A DNA stretch of 64,000 nt from an uncultured Rothia sp. (lineage in GTDB: Bacteria; Actinomycetota; Actinomycetes; Actinomycetales; Micrococcaceae), in contig CAMIIO010000004.1 in assembly GCA_946221065.1 (NCBI GenBank), positions 186,001 through 250,000 on the forward strand. The letters are read 5' to 3'. The position numbers were made by a program, and so were the translations under genes. Position 1 is the first letter of the stretch. Each line of letters opens with the position of its first letter. Below the pieces are notes generated by a model. That model was given only the letters and a program-made list of their open reading frames with translations. It ran no database searches and was not told the DNA's origin. Below, in pieces: positions 18,261 through 27,959 of this stretch.

Positions 18261-19159
18261 GCTCATCTGTACTCTTTGATACTCCCGGTCCTCGTGGCAG
18301 GGCTCTGGCGCGTACGTTTAACATCATCGGTGCGCTATTACTCCTCGCGTTCCTCGGCTATATTCTGGTGGTTATGCATCGCCAGGGACAGCTTGAGGCC
18401 GAAAAATGGACGGCGCTCTTTACGGCCCGTGCCTGGGAATACTACTTCCTGCCCGGCTTGCTCTCCACGCTCAAGGCCGCGCTGCTTTCCGTAGTGACCT
18501 CGCTGATTTTTGGCATGGTCTTTGGTTATATGCGCCTTTCAACCTCTGCCGTTGCTCGCTGGATTGCTACCGTTGTGGTGGAATTTTTCCGTGCAGTTCC
18601 CGTGCTCATCATGATGATTTTCTTCTGGCTTGCACTGGGTAAAATGGCTATTTTCTCTCCGCAACAACTACCCTTTATTGCCGTGGTTCTGGGCCTAACC
18701 CTGTATAACGGGTCTGTTATTGCCGAGTTGCTGCGCTCCGGCGTCAAGCAGCTGCCCAAGGGCCAGGGTGAGGCAGGCTTGGCAATTGGCTTGCACCCTG
18801 GACAGGTTCTGCGCAGTATTCTGATGCCGCAGGCTATGATGACGATGCTCCCCTCCCTGGTCAGCCAGTTCGTGGTGATCTTGAAAGATACCGCACTCGG
18901 TTACATCATCTCCTACCCCGAGCTATTAGCGTCCGCGCGTCGCTTTGGCTCCGGTGAGGGTAACATTCTGCAGACCCTATTGTTGGCTGCGGTAATCTTC
19001 ATTGTTATTAACTTTGCGCTAACTATGCTCGCCACCTACCTCTCTTCCTTCCTTGGCTCGCGTTCGAGCTCCGGTATTAAGAAGGCAGACGGTATCCCCG
19101 GCGAAATTGATAACCCCAACCCCGCAACCCAAATGATGTTCAAAATCCCCAAGAACTAG
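18257..19159 (+). CDS. gluD: Glutamate ABC transporter permease GluD
   Basis: A 300-residue second permease. It has an extra N-terminal membrane segment (IIGALLLLAFLGYILVVM), the permease core with the EAA loop GEAGLAIGLHPGQVLRSILMPQ, and a polar C-terminal tail. Last gene of the operon, followed by a strong terminator. Confidence 0.93.
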   Translation: MSSSVLFDTPGPRGRALARTFNIIGALLLLAFLGYILVVMHRQGQLEAEKWTALFTARAWEYYFLPGLLSTLKAALLSVVTSLIFGMVFGYMRLSTSAVARWIATVVVEFFRAVPVLIMMIFFWLALGKMAIFSPQQLPFIAVVLGLTLYNGSVIAELLRSGVKQLPKGQGEAGLAIGLHPGQVLRSILMPQAMMTMLPSLVSQFVVILKDTALGYIISYPELLASARRFGSGEGNILQTLLLAAVIFIVINFALTMLATYLSSFLGSRSSSGIKKADGIPGEIDNPNPATQMMFKIPKN

Positions 19160-19195
19160 AAAAACAAGATTGCTCTTTGAGCAAAATGGGAGTAG

Positions 19196-19236
19196 AAACC
19201 CCACAGGACTTATTGCTCAGTCTTGTGGGGTTTTTT
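19196..19236 (+). terminator. Terminator of the gluABCD operon
   Basis: Stem aaaccccacaggact against tcttgtggggtttt (one mismatch) followed by tttttt. It lies 36 bp after the gluD stop. The next 314 bp (19237-19550) hold no convincing gene. Confidence 0.9.
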
Positions 19237-19550
19237 ACAATAAAAACCTTTGCAAGGCAGTCACTACATGTTCAGAATGTTCTAGCTTATAAGCGTAGAC
19301 TCCAGAACTACAAAGATGATTCATAAGAGAAGGACTCAGTCCGCAAAAGATAGACCAGGATTCATTACGCGCGACAAACATGAGAATAGATCCACCGAAG
19401 ATACCCTCAAAGCCCATGGGAAAGACTGTTATTCAACCGGCTCTCGAGTCTGAGCCTCTGCGCAATAACCAATCCGCCGTATTACTTATGGGTCTATACT
19501 CCTTCCTGATACAAAGAAAAACGGCCAAAAACCACAAATACTTAGTGTAA

Positions 19551-20381
19551 GGCTTATTTATAAGGGGTAACCCGCAGCCAAAACACCAACCCACGCATCA
19601 GAAGAAAACACCCGACCATATACGGCTAGCGGCCGTCGAAACCCAGAATGCAGAGCCCGCCAGCACTTCACCTGAGCAATCACCGGCTCAACCACCAACC
19701 GCAACCGATTAACCACCCGATTCACCTTCATAACCTGCACACTGGTTTTCACTCCAAATCTACGCTTAGTCGGAGTCGCTAATCCCAGCTCCACGTAGCC
19801 CTTATCTGCCAGCGTTGAGAGATCCAGATACCGGTCCAGATGATGGATTCTGAAAGCATAAGCATCATGCCTAGCTCCCGGTGCTCAGTAATAGTCAAGA
19901 GCTTACCGTCAAAGTTCATTTTATCTAGTGAACGCCAATTCTAAGTCGGGATCAGGGTTCCATCAACTACCAGAGAACCGGGCTCATTGAGCGCTTCTGA
20001 CAAGGGCTTACTTAAGGGTTTCAGTGCCGTAGAGCGCTTTTCCTATCAGGTTGATAGTTCTAGAAACTGTCGGCTGCCAGATGCCGAAGAAGCGTGCTAA
20101 TAACTCTTCGGTGAGGTTATGGCGATGGTAGATGAGTGTCATCTGTAGTGCTGGATTCAGGGTGAGTTTTCGTGGTTTTTCGTTGGGTTTGCACCATGTC
20201 ATTACGATTTGTAGGATGATGAGCAGTGTGGTGAATTGCTGGGGGTAAACCTGTTGTACGCTGGTGGGGCAACGGTGTCTCCGGTGTGGTGTTGAGAGTA
20301 TTACTGGCGTTTCATTCTCAATGATTACCCCCCCTGGTGGGACCGTTGTCTAGTTGGTGGATTGACCCTTATGAATAAGCC
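19551..20381 (-). mobile_element. Decayed IS5-family insertion sequence
   Basis: An 831-bp element bounded by imperfect terminal inverted repeats: left 19551-19568 (ggcttatttataaggggt) and right 20365-20381 (acccttatgaataagcc), which differ by one substitution and one extra G. It contains a fragmented DDE transposase on the minus strand. The size and ends fit the small IS5 group. The immediate 3-bp flanks (taa and tca) do not match, so a target duplication is not certain. The element cannot move on its own. Confidence 0.8.
19558..20202 (-). pseudogene. IS5-type transposase, broken
   Basis: The N-terminal fragment (20202 down to 20008) carries the helix-turn-helix LTEELLARFFGIWQPTVSRT. The middle, out of frame, still reads as a DDE core (VDGTLIPT-like near 19960, ADKGYVELGLATP near 19800). 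The C-terminal fragment (19794 down to 19558) contains NRLRLVVEPVIAQVKCWR and FRRPL, the family's Glu-containing last motif. Several frameshifts and stops separate them, so no functional enzyme is made. Confidence 0.8.
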
Positions 20382-21236
20382 TCAGGTATCCGAAGCTACG
20401 AAACCATCAACGACCTCGCCATTGAAAATACTCTCCAGATATTGATCTGAGCGATGGTTCACTCGACCACTAGTCACATCTGAACGATTCGACGATCATT
20501 TTCCTTCACCGCAACCCTCACCCGATATACTCCATCAACCAACGTGGGTCGATATGTATATCAGACTAGACATTGGTAAAATCCACCCACCACGACACCG
20601 CCCTATTTTGGACTGAAGCTATCTATGAGCACGGACTCAATAAACAAAATTTTCAGGTAAGCATAATCTCAGATGGCACAGAGGTTCGCCACTCCGCACG
20701 TTGTCTTTCTGCGATGAAGAGGATGCATCAATAGAGTAAGAGATTGCATCCGATGGACGATCGATGGAAAGGTCCAGATAAGAACCTAACTGGATTTTTC
20801 GTAGTAAATTCTATCCTTTGCTCAGGTTGCATCAGCGAGGGTTCCTAATAAGACATGAATTAGGCTGTGGTGGCTGAGCTATCCGGAGGAGTTAGCCTTT
20901 TATAAAGGTTTTTTTGACCCAGAGAAGAAATTTCCCCTCTTTATACCCTGTTTTTATCCTTTCCAATACTGTAGTCAGGATGAAAAACGACACTTTTGGC
21001 AAATTTTGTCGATAAACTATTTTCAACTCGATAATAATTTTTATGATATTGGTGACTTGTGGGATATAATCAACGTTATAGAACCTAGGAAAAGGGGTAC
21101 TTGATAATTTTTATTCAGAGTTTCATCTCTAATATAAATTATGCTTACATTTACGAGATCATGGCACAAAATCTATAAGTAAGCTTAGCCACCCCATAGC
21201 ATTCCTATGACGCTGCGACTCTTACTGGAGATTACT
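20382..21236. other. Gene-free AT-rich stretch between IS remnant and sdaC
   Basis: About 855 bp without a credible gene. A short unbroken reading (about 20574-20730, plus strand, containing FWTEAIYEHGLNKQNFQVS) has no start and no recognised family, and may be debris from a lost gene. The last 250 bp are strongly AT-rich and contain TATAAT at 21065-21070, a possible -10 box for sdaC without a convincing -35. Confidence 0.4.
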
Positions 21237-22607
21237 ATGAGCACTACATCTATCCCTCAAGAAAATAAGCCTTCAGGCGATCATCTTTCGAGTAAAAAAA
21301 ATAATATACAGATTACCGAGCCTACACACCCACAAGATGTTCCAAAATGGAACAAAAGTGATACCCTATGGACTTTAAGTCTCTTTGGAACAGCCATCGG
21401 CGCTGGAGTACTTTTTTTGCCCATCAATGCCGGCATAGGTGGAATTATTCCTTTGCTGATTATGACCGTCTTTGCTTTCCCTATGACTTATTGGGCTCAT
21501 AGAGGACTTACACGTTTCGTACTCTCAGGATCAAAAAAAGAAGCAGATCTTACACAGACCGTAGAAGAACATTTTGGCCGCGGTGCGGGCATTGTAATGA
21601 CGATATTATACTTTCTTTCGGTTTACCCTATTCTGTTAGTATATTCCGTTACCATTACAAATACAGTAAACTCTTTCTTAAAAAACCAATTAGGAGTAAC
21701 TCCTCCACCACGATGGCTTATGTCGCTATTGTTGATAGGTGGCCTTATTCTTATCGTCCGCATGGGTAAAGATGTAGTAGTACGAGTAATGTCTTATTTA
21801 GTCTTTCCTTTTATTGCTATACTAATATTTTTGGCTCTTTATCTTATTCCTAAATGGAATACCGCACTTTTTGATAGTTTCGATCTCTCTGTAGCTCGTG
21901 AAGCGTCTGGGCATAGCCTTGCAGTTACTCTTATGCTCCTTGTACCTGTAATGGTATTCTCTTTCAATCATTCTCCCATGATTTCATCATTTGCTGTTGA
22001 TCGTCGGGAAACGTATGGCGTACACGCAGATGTTAAGACAGGACAAATTCTACGTCGAGCCGAGGCTCTAATGGTAGTAGTTGTTATGTTCTTTGTTTTT
22101 TCTTGCGCACTCAGCCTTACCCCTGGAGATATGGCTGAAGCAAAACGACAGAATATCACTATTCTCTCTTATCTTGCAAACCATTTTGACAATCCTCTTA
22201 TTCAATGGGTGGCACCCATCATTGCAATGATTGCCGTTGCAAAATCTTTCTTAGGACACTATCTTGGCGCCGCAGAAGGATTTGAAGGAATCATTGTCAT
22301 GGGAATGAAATCCTCTAAAGAAAAAGCAGTACATCATAGCAAAAAACTGGCTAATGGAACATTAGTATTCATGCTAATATCAGCATGGCTCGTCGCCTGG
22401 GCAGATCCTTCAGTACTAGGTATGATTGAAACTTTATGCGGACCTACCATTGCAATTTTGCTCTTCCTCATGCCGATGTGGGCAATACATAAGGTTCCAG
22501 CACTCAGTAAGTACAAGGGAAATGTATCTAACTACTTTGTTTTTATAATGGGATTAATTGCCTTAGCTACTATTATATATTCAATCGTTCAGGCTTTTAT
22601 AGCATAA
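21237..22607 (+). CDS. sdaC: Serine/threonine transporter of the HAAAP family (SdaC-like)
   Basis: A proton-coupled serine importer, 456 residues from ATG 21237 (GGAG 8-9 bases upstream; the frame extends back to 21207). About 11 hydrophobic segments; the first is SLFGTAIGAGVLFLPINAG, typical of the hydroxy/aromatic amino acid permease family. Other SdaC-like segments are FAFPMTYWAHRGLTRF, FSFNHSPMISSFA and KSFLGHYLGAAEG. Codon use is AT-rich, unlike the core genes. Next to sdaA, so it probably supplies serine for deamination; likely acquired horizontally. Confidence 0.92.
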   Translation: MSTTSIPQENKPSGDHLSSKKNNIQITEPTHPQDVPKWNKSDTLWTLSLFGTAIGAGVLFLPINAGIGGIIPLLIMTVFAFPMTYWAHRGLTRFVLSGSKKEADLTQTVEEHFGRGAGIVMTILYFLSVYPILLVYSVTITNTVNSFLKNQLGVTPPPRWLMSLLLIGGLILIVRMGKDVVVRVMSYLVFPFIAILIFLALYLIPKWNTALFDSFDLSVAREASGHSLAVTLMLLVPVMVFSFNHSPMISSFAVDRRETYGVHADVKTGQILRRAEALMVVVVMFFVFSCALSLTPGDMAEAKRQNITILSYLANHFDNPLIQWVAPIIAMIAVAKSFLGHYLGAAEGFEGIIVMGMKSSKEKAVHHSKKLANGTLVFMLISAWLVAWADPSVLGMIETLCGPTIAILLFLMPMWAIHKVPALSKYKGNVSNYFVFIMGLIALATIIYSIVQAFIA

Positions 22608-22760
22608 GTCAGAAATTCAATTGTGATATGTTACGAGAGAAGCAGTTATAGATAATTACTTCCTATCCATCTCTCGCTTTGCTTAATAGAAAATTTTGCC
22701 AAAGCGTAAACCTTATTCTAAAGCACAGTAGCAAAATAAATTTTATCTTCTGAGGAAAAA

Positions 22761-24134
22761 ATGTTCGTTAGTATTTTTGATATTTTCAAGATTGGTATTG
22801 GACCTTCTAGTTCACATACCCTCGGCCCCATGAAGGCAGGTAATGCATTTATTGAACAGCTTATTGAAGAAAATCTAATTAATAAAGTTACAAGAGTTCA
22901 GGCAAATGTATACGGCTCTCTATCTCTTACAGGTATTGGGCATTCTACTGATAAAGCAATCATCTTGGGGCTAGCAGGAGAAAGGCCAGAAACTGTTAAT
23001 GTAGACAGTATTGATGAATTTGTATCAGCTGTATACACCAGTGAAAAACTTCTAATTAATGGAAGCCACGAAGTTGACTTCCCTCGAGAAGGAGGAATTA
23101 ACTTTTACAATGAAACACTGCCCATGCATGAAAATGGATTGTGTCTAATTGCTTATCAAGATGATATAGAAATATTGCACAAAACTTACTATTCAGTAGG
23201 TGGGGGTTTCATCGTAGATCAAGAAAATTTTGCAAAACAAAATAATAACTACATAAAAGTTCCTTATGAATTTAATTCTGCAGAACAATTATTAAACCTA
23301 TGTAAAAAAGATAAAATTTCCCTCGCAGAACTTGCGTGGAAAAATGAACTTTCTGTCCGTAAAGAACAAGAAATAATAAATTACATACAACAAGTATGGG
23401 ATGTTATGCATTCTGGCATGAAAAGAGGAATGCAGGCAGAAGGCATGCTACCAGGTAATCTTTTTCTCTCTCGCCGAGCAAAATCACTCTACCAACGCCT
23501 TCAAGACAAAAATAGCAACAGCATGTTAGATACAATGAGCTGGATAAATCTCTTTGCAATTTCAGTATCTGAAGAGAATGCTTCTTGTGGTCGAGTTGTT
23601 ACCGCTCCAACAAATGGTGCATGTGGAGTAGTGCCAGCTGTTCTTCATTATTATGATAAATTTGTTGCTCCTGTAAATGATAAGATTTTATCTGATTTTA
23701 TTCTTGTTTCTACTCAAATTGCAGCTTTATACAAGATGAATGCCTCTATCTCTGGAGCAGAAGTTGGATGTCAGGGAGAGATTGGAGTAGCTTGCTCCAT
23801 CGCCGCAGCTGGTTTAGCGCAACTTATGGGGGCTACACCAGAGCAGGTATGTATTGCCGCAGAAATCGGTATGGAGCATCATCTTGGATTAACCTGTGAT
23901 CCCGTTTTAGGACAAGTACAGGTTCCTTGCATCGAACGTAATGGTATAGCAGCCGTTACCGCCGTTAACGCAGTCAATATGGCTCTTCAGCGTGATTCTT
24001 CTCCTAGCGTTTCTTTAGACGAAGTCATAACTACCATGTATAAGACTGGTAAAGATATGTCTCAGAAGTACCGTGAGACTTCGTTAGGAGGTTTAGCAGT
24101 CACAGTAAAGGCATCCCACAAACCTTGTAGTTAA
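22761..24134 (+). CDS. sdaA: L-serine ammonia-lyase, iron-sulfur, single-chain
   Basis: Deaminates L-serine to pyruvate and ammonia using a [4Fe-4S] cluster; 457 residues, as in proteobacterial SdaA. Beta domain start FDIFKIGIGPSSSHTLGPMK, then VYGSLSLTGIGHSTDKA. Alpha-domain motifs: VTAPTNGACGVVPAV, GAEVGCQGEIGVACS and LGLTCDPVLGQVQVPC, which contain the cluster Cys residues. It closely resembles the gammaproteobacterial enzyme by eye and has AT-rich codons. Downstream of sdaC and upstream of a YheO-like regulator; a terminator follows. Confidence 0.94.
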   Translation: MFVSIFDIFKIGIGPSSSHTLGPMKAGNAFIEQLIEENLINKVTRVQANVYGSLSLTGIGHSTDKAIILGLAGERPETVNVDSIDEFVSAVYTSEKLLINGSHEVDFPREGGINFYNETLPMHENGLCLIAYQDDIEILHKTYYSVGGGFIVDQENFAKQNNNYIKVPYEFNSAEQLLNLCKKDKISLAELAWKNELSVRKEQEIINYIQQVWDVMHSGMKRGMQAEGMLPGNLFLSRRAKSLYQRLQDKNSNSMLDTMSWINLFAISVSEENASCGRVVTAPTNGACGVVPAVLHYYDKFVAPVNDKILSDFILVSTQIAALYKMNASISGAEVGCQGEIGVACSIAAAGLAQLMGATPEQVCIAAEIGMEHHLGLTCDPVLGQVQVPCIERNGIAAVTAVNAVNMALQRDSSPSVSLDEVITTMYKTGKDMSQKYRETSLGGLAVTVKASHKPCS

Positions 24135-24141
24135 AAATCAG

Positions 24142-24186
24142 ATAAATTAGGATGTTCATCTCACAGTATGGACATCCTAATTTATT
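24142..24186 (+). terminator. Terminator after sdaA
   Basis: Stem ataaattaggatgttcat paired with atggacatcctaatttat (one mismatch), then tatttata. It should end the sdaC-sdaA transcript and separate it from the regulator gene. Confidence 0.8.
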
Positions 24187-24252
24187 TATATTAACGCCGT
24201 GAGATAATTGAGAAAAATTTATCTGCCTCCGAATAAGCCTTAAGAGGATGCC

Positions 24253-25097
24253 ATGCAACCTACTAATAACGAATCCCCTAATTTTTTAGCTCCATATATT
24301 CCCTTGGTCAAATTTTTAGGTCAAGCATTGGGTCCAAGTACGGAAATAGTTCTGCATGATCTCGATACTCCAGAACACTCTATAATTACTATAGCAAATA
24401 ACCACATTAGTGGTCGAGAAATAGGGGGACCAGTTACAGACTTTGCTCTTTGGTTTATGAAACAAGGAAACATTAATCAAGTACCAATGCTAACAGGGTA
24501 TAAAGCTGTCAATTCAGAAGGTCATATTACTCGATCCTCAAGCTATTTTATACGCAATGAAAATAATATTATTCGTGGCATGCTTTGCATTAATGTAGAT
24601 GTAAGCGATTGGCAAAAAATTAAAGATATATCTTCCACCATGGTTGCTTTTTTAGAAAATACAATTCCAAATAAACTTGACATCCGAGAAGACAATTTTT
24701 CGCCGAACGATGAATCCATCGTATCTTTGGATAAAGAATTAAGTAAAAATCTTATTCTCGAAGAGGAAATAATCAATAGTACTAAAAATAAATTCGATGG
24801 ATTCGATACGGAAAAAATAATTTTTCTCGGATCAATAGCCTTTCCGACAAAAAAGAAATTAAAGAAAGTCTTGGTGGTAATATTCAAGATTTGCTTGACT
24901 CTATATTAGACAAAATTATCTCTCACCATAAAGTAGATCCTTCTAGATTGCAGAAAAATGAACGAATCGAAATCATCCGAGATCTTGAAGATGCTGGTTT
25001 CTTCCTCCTAAAAGGAGGAATTACAGCAGCAGCAACACGACTTAATGTTTCAGAGCCAACTATCTATAGATATTTAGTTAAGGTCCGAGAGGGATAA
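24253..25097 (+). pseudogene. YheO/DauR-like regulator, interrupted by a -1 frameshift
   Basis: The first frame (24253-24909) encodes the PAS-like YheO domain (FLAPYIPLVKFLGQALGPST, then EIVLHDLDTPEHSIITIANN). The second frame, used up to 25097, encodes the C-terminal helix-turn-helix (GFFLLKGGITAAATRLNVSE, then PTIYRYL). The -1 frame is closed by a stop at 24828-24830, so the switch must occur after that. The run of six A at 24849-24854 plus G forms A AAA AAG in the correct phase. One more A would join the two halves into a typical YheO-like protein. It may be a real decay, a sequencing indel or a slippery site. Likely a regulator of the sda genes (inference). The 3' end overlaps dapE by 24 bp, tail to tail. 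Confidence 0.8.
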
Positions 25098-26246
25098 ATT
25101 TTTCTTATCTATTAGCCAAATATATAGCGCATGATAGCACTTATGGATGGCATCTGCACTCACATGCTCATTATCGGAGTGGGCAAGCAGGGCGTCTCCC
25201 GGGCCAAAGTTGACGGCGGGAATACCGATCTCCGAGAACCTGGCGACGTCGGTCCAACCGTACTTGGGCTTAGGCTCCTGCCCCACCGACTCAATAAGTG
25301 ACTTACTCATGGGCGCGTCCAAGCCCGGACGAGCAGCAGAGGACTTATCCACAAAATCCAGTTCATAACCGGCAAAGACCTCCTGAACGTGGGCAATTGC
25401 CTCATCTAAGGTTTTGTTGGGAGCAAAACGATAATTGATATGCACCGAGGCGGCATCGGGAATCACGTTTCCGGCAACCCCACCCTGAATTTGCACGGCG
25501 TTCAGTCCCTCACGAAAATCCAGCCCCTCCACCGTGTAGGTTTGTGGCTCGTAATGGTGCAACCGGTTCAGCACATCTGCAAGACCGTGAATCGCGTTCT
25601 TTCCCATCCATGCTCGACCGGAGTGGGCACGTAGCCCGTCAGCATGAATCCAAAAACGCATGGTGCCGTTGCACCCGCCCTCAATCGTGCCGTTAGTCGG
25701 TTCTAGTAGTACGGCGAATGCGGCGTCCGTCAGCAAATCTCGATGGTTCTTCATGAGCCTACCCAAACCGGAAAGATGGGAAGCGACTTCCTCATTATCA
25801 TAAAAAACATAGGTGACGTCGTAGTGAGCATCTTCCAGCGCTGCCGCGAGCGCAAGCTGCACCGCTACCCCACCCTTCATATCCGTTGCTCCTCTACCAA
25901 AGAGGGTGCGGACGCCGTCAACTTCTTGCCAGTGTGAAGGAACAGTGCCGAGCGAGCCCTCTTTACTGGGTAGCGGCACGGTGTCGAGGTGTCCTGCTAA
26001 CACAACGCGCTGAGCCTTACCCCAGTTGGTGCGCGCAATCAGCGAGTTGCCATCGCGGATAATCTCCAGGGTTCCTAATTCGCGTAGTGCCCGCTCAACA
26101 AGATCCGCGATACGTTTCTCATCCCCCGATACCGAGTAAATATCGAGTAAATCCGCGGTCAGCTCGGCAACGTCTTTGGTGATATTCAGCTGTTGCGGGC
26201 CATACTGAGTCAAGTGGTCTGTGGTTGTAGCTTCTTGGTTCGTCAT
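25074..26246 (-). CDS. dapE: Succinyl-diaminopimelate desuccinylase
   Basis: A zinc M20 amidohydrolase that releases L,L-diaminopimelate in lysine and peptidoglycan precursor synthesis; 390 residues. Metal ligands: LAGHLDTVPL (His, Asp), GRGATDMKGG (Asp), YDNEEVA (Glu-Glu), LEPTNG (Glu) and AHSDNEHV (His). The last residues (WLIDKKNLSLSDLN) fall in AT-rich DNA at the edge of the imported segment, and the stop lies inside the 3' end of the regulator gene, so its natural C-terminus may have been altered by the insertion. Confidence 0.94.
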   Translation of the reverse strand: MTNQEATTTDHLTQYGPQQLNITKDVAELTADLLDIYSVSGDEKRIADLVERALRELGTLEIIRDGNSLIARTNWGKAQRVVLAGHLDTVPLPSKEGSLGTVPSHWQEVDGVRTLFGRGATDMKGGVAVQLALAAALEDAHYDVTYVFYDNEEVASHLSGLGRLMKNHRDLLTDAAFAVLLEPTNGTIEGGCNGTMRFWIHADGLRAHSGRAWMGKNAIHGLADVLNRLHHYEPQTYTVEGLDFREGLNAVQIQGGVAGNVIPDAASVHINYRFAPNKTLDEAIAHVQEVFAGYELDFVDKSSAARPGLDAPMSKSLIESVGQEPKPKYGWTDVARFSEIGIPAVNFGPGDALLAHSDNEHVSADAIHKCYHALYIWLIDKKNLSLSDLN

Positions 26247-26287
26247 AGGTTTAGCCTAGCGCGGGGGCTCTCATGTTACGAAGAAAG

Positions 26288-26345
26288 TGACCATTCTGTG
26301 TTGTGAAGACTATCTCGGAATGGTCCTCCCAACACAGAATGGTCA
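26288..26345. repeat. Family-B dyad, copy 1
   Basis: Left arm 26288-26303 (tgaccattctgtgttg) and right arm 26330-26345 (caacacagaatggtca) are exact reverse complements; the loop holds a further gaatggtcc. It sits in the divergent intergenic region of dapE and the symporter, so a role as operator or attenuator is possible. The outer bases resemble the dyad at 33006-33069. Confidence 0.75.
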
Positions 26346-26484
26346 TCTTCCCTTGTCATCTCGTTAAAAAGCGCAATAAATACACGTACCTAGGCAAGGC
26401 GTGTAAGAATACTTCCCAGATCTTTTTCACCACGCACCGGCGTCATTCCGATGACGCCACCGCGACAAACCAGAAAAATCACTC

Positions 26485-27924
26485 ATGAATATACTTGTGA
26501 TCGTCCTCTATCTTCTCGCGCTCGTCGTCTTTGGGTGGATAGGTAAGAAACGAAGCAACAATACCGAAGAATTTCGAGTAGCAGGACGCCGGCTCGGCCC
26601 GTTCATTTACTTTGGTTCGATGTGCGCGCTAGTGCTCGGTGGCGCCTCTACCATCGGTGGCGTCTCGCTAGGGTACAAGCAGGGGCTCTCCGGCATGTGG
26701 CTGGTAGTTTCAATCGCGGTGGGCGTGATTTTATTGAGTCTCTTCTTCGCCCCCATTATTTCTAAATTCCGGCTCTATACCGTCTCCCAGGTGCTTACTG
26801 CACGCTATGGTTCGCAGGGTGCAACCCGCGTGGCGTCCTTTGTGATGCTCGCCTACACCATCATGATTGCGGTAACCTCAACTACCGCCTATGCCTCAAT
26901 TTTTCATGTGCTCTTTGGTGTTGATCGCACCTGGGCTATCCTCATTGGCGCTATCGTTGTGATTGGTTACTCAATGCTCGGCGGAATGTGGGCTATCACC
27001 CTTACCGATATGTTCCAATTCGCTTTTATGACCGTGGGTATGTTCTTCCTGCTCCTGCCGGTTTCACTCAGTAAAGCAGGGGGCTGGAGCGGTCTACAGC
27101 GCAACCTCGAACCCGAATTTTTCAACCCCGGCGCCGTTGGACTCAACGCGCTCATTGGCATGTTCGTGCTGTACACGATGGGTCAACTCGTGGGGCAGGT
27201 AATTTGGCAGCGCGTCTTTACCGCTCGCACACCCAAAATCGCACGCTGGGGTGGTGCCGCAGCCGGAGTGTACGTGGCGCTCTACGGTGTTGCCGGAGCC
27301 ATTATCGGCATGAGCGCCCGCGTGCTCATGCCGGACCTCTCCCACCCCGATAACGCCTTCGCCACACTCGCACAGGATTATCTACCGGCAGGGTTAGGCG
27401 GAGTTGTTCTAGCAGCCGGGGTGGCAGCCATGATGTCCACGGCATCGGGCACCCTCATTGCCGCGGCAACCGTGATGCGCGTAGATATTGTACCTATCTT
27501 CACCGGCGAAAAGGTCACCCGCGATTCCCAACAAAACATCGTGTGGCAAGACCGGGTATACCTTATTGGTCTGGGCTTGCTGGCAACCCTGCTCGCGCTT
27601 GTAATGACCGATACCGTGATGGCCATTAAGATTGCCTACAATATTCTGATTGGTGGGCTCCTCGTTTCCATCCTTGGCGGACTGTTATGGCGTCGAGGAA
27701 CCGGGGCAGGAGCGCTCGCTTCTATGGTTGTGGGTAGCGTGTGTACCCTAGCAAGTATGGCGGTTCTGGGGATTACCGCCTACCAGCCGATTTATATTGG
27801 GCTTGGCGCTTCGATTCTCACCTTTATCGCTGTTTCGCTGCTCGGTAAACCAACCGATGCAAAGGTTCTGCGGGCGTGGGAGGATCGTCAGCACGAGCGG
27901 GTGTCTCACGAACAATCCTCATAA
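26485..27924 (+). CDS. Sodium:solute symporter (SSS family)
   Basis: A 479-residue membrane protein with about 13 hydrophobic segments. Typical SSS features: KKRSNNTEEFRVAGRRLG after helix 1, GGASTIGGVSLGY in the unwound helix, YTVSQVLTARYG and AAMMSTASGTLIAAATV, where the Ser/Thr residues usually form the Na2 site. The substrate cannot be deduced. It lies between divergent dapE and dapD, and its last codons nearly reach dapD (36 bp gap), so it may be cotranscribed with dapD. Confidence 0.9.
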   Translation: MNILVIVLYLLALVVFGWIGKKRSNNTEEFRVAGRRLGPFIYFGSMCALVLGGASTIGGVSLGYKQGLSGMWLVVSIAVGVILLSLFFAPIISKFRLYTVSQVLTARYGSQGATRVASFVMLAYTIMIAVTSTTAYASIFHVLFGVDRTWAILIGAIVVIGYSMLGGMWAITLTDMFQFAFMTVGMFFLLLPVSLSKAGGWSGLQRNLEPEFFNPGAVGLNALIGMFVLYTMGQLVGQVIWQRVFTARTPKIARWGGAAAGVYVALYGVAGAIIGMSARVLMPDLSHPDNAFATLAQDYLPAGLGGVVLAAGVAAMMSTASGTLIAAATVMRVDIVPIFTGEKVTRDSQQNIVWQDRVYLIGLGLLATLLALVMTDTVMAIKIAYNILIGGLLVSILGGLLWRRGTGAGALASMVVGSVCTLASMAVLGITAYQPIYIGLGASILTFIAVSLLGKPTDAKVLRAWEDRQHERVSHEQSS

Positions 27925-27959
27925 TGCAACCCGTCCAAAATCCCACTAAGCTGGAGACT

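Noticed and set aside
20574..20730. Possible gene fragment containing FWTEAIYEHGLNKQ
   Set aside because: No start, no recognised family and no conserved neighbours; left as unexplained debris.
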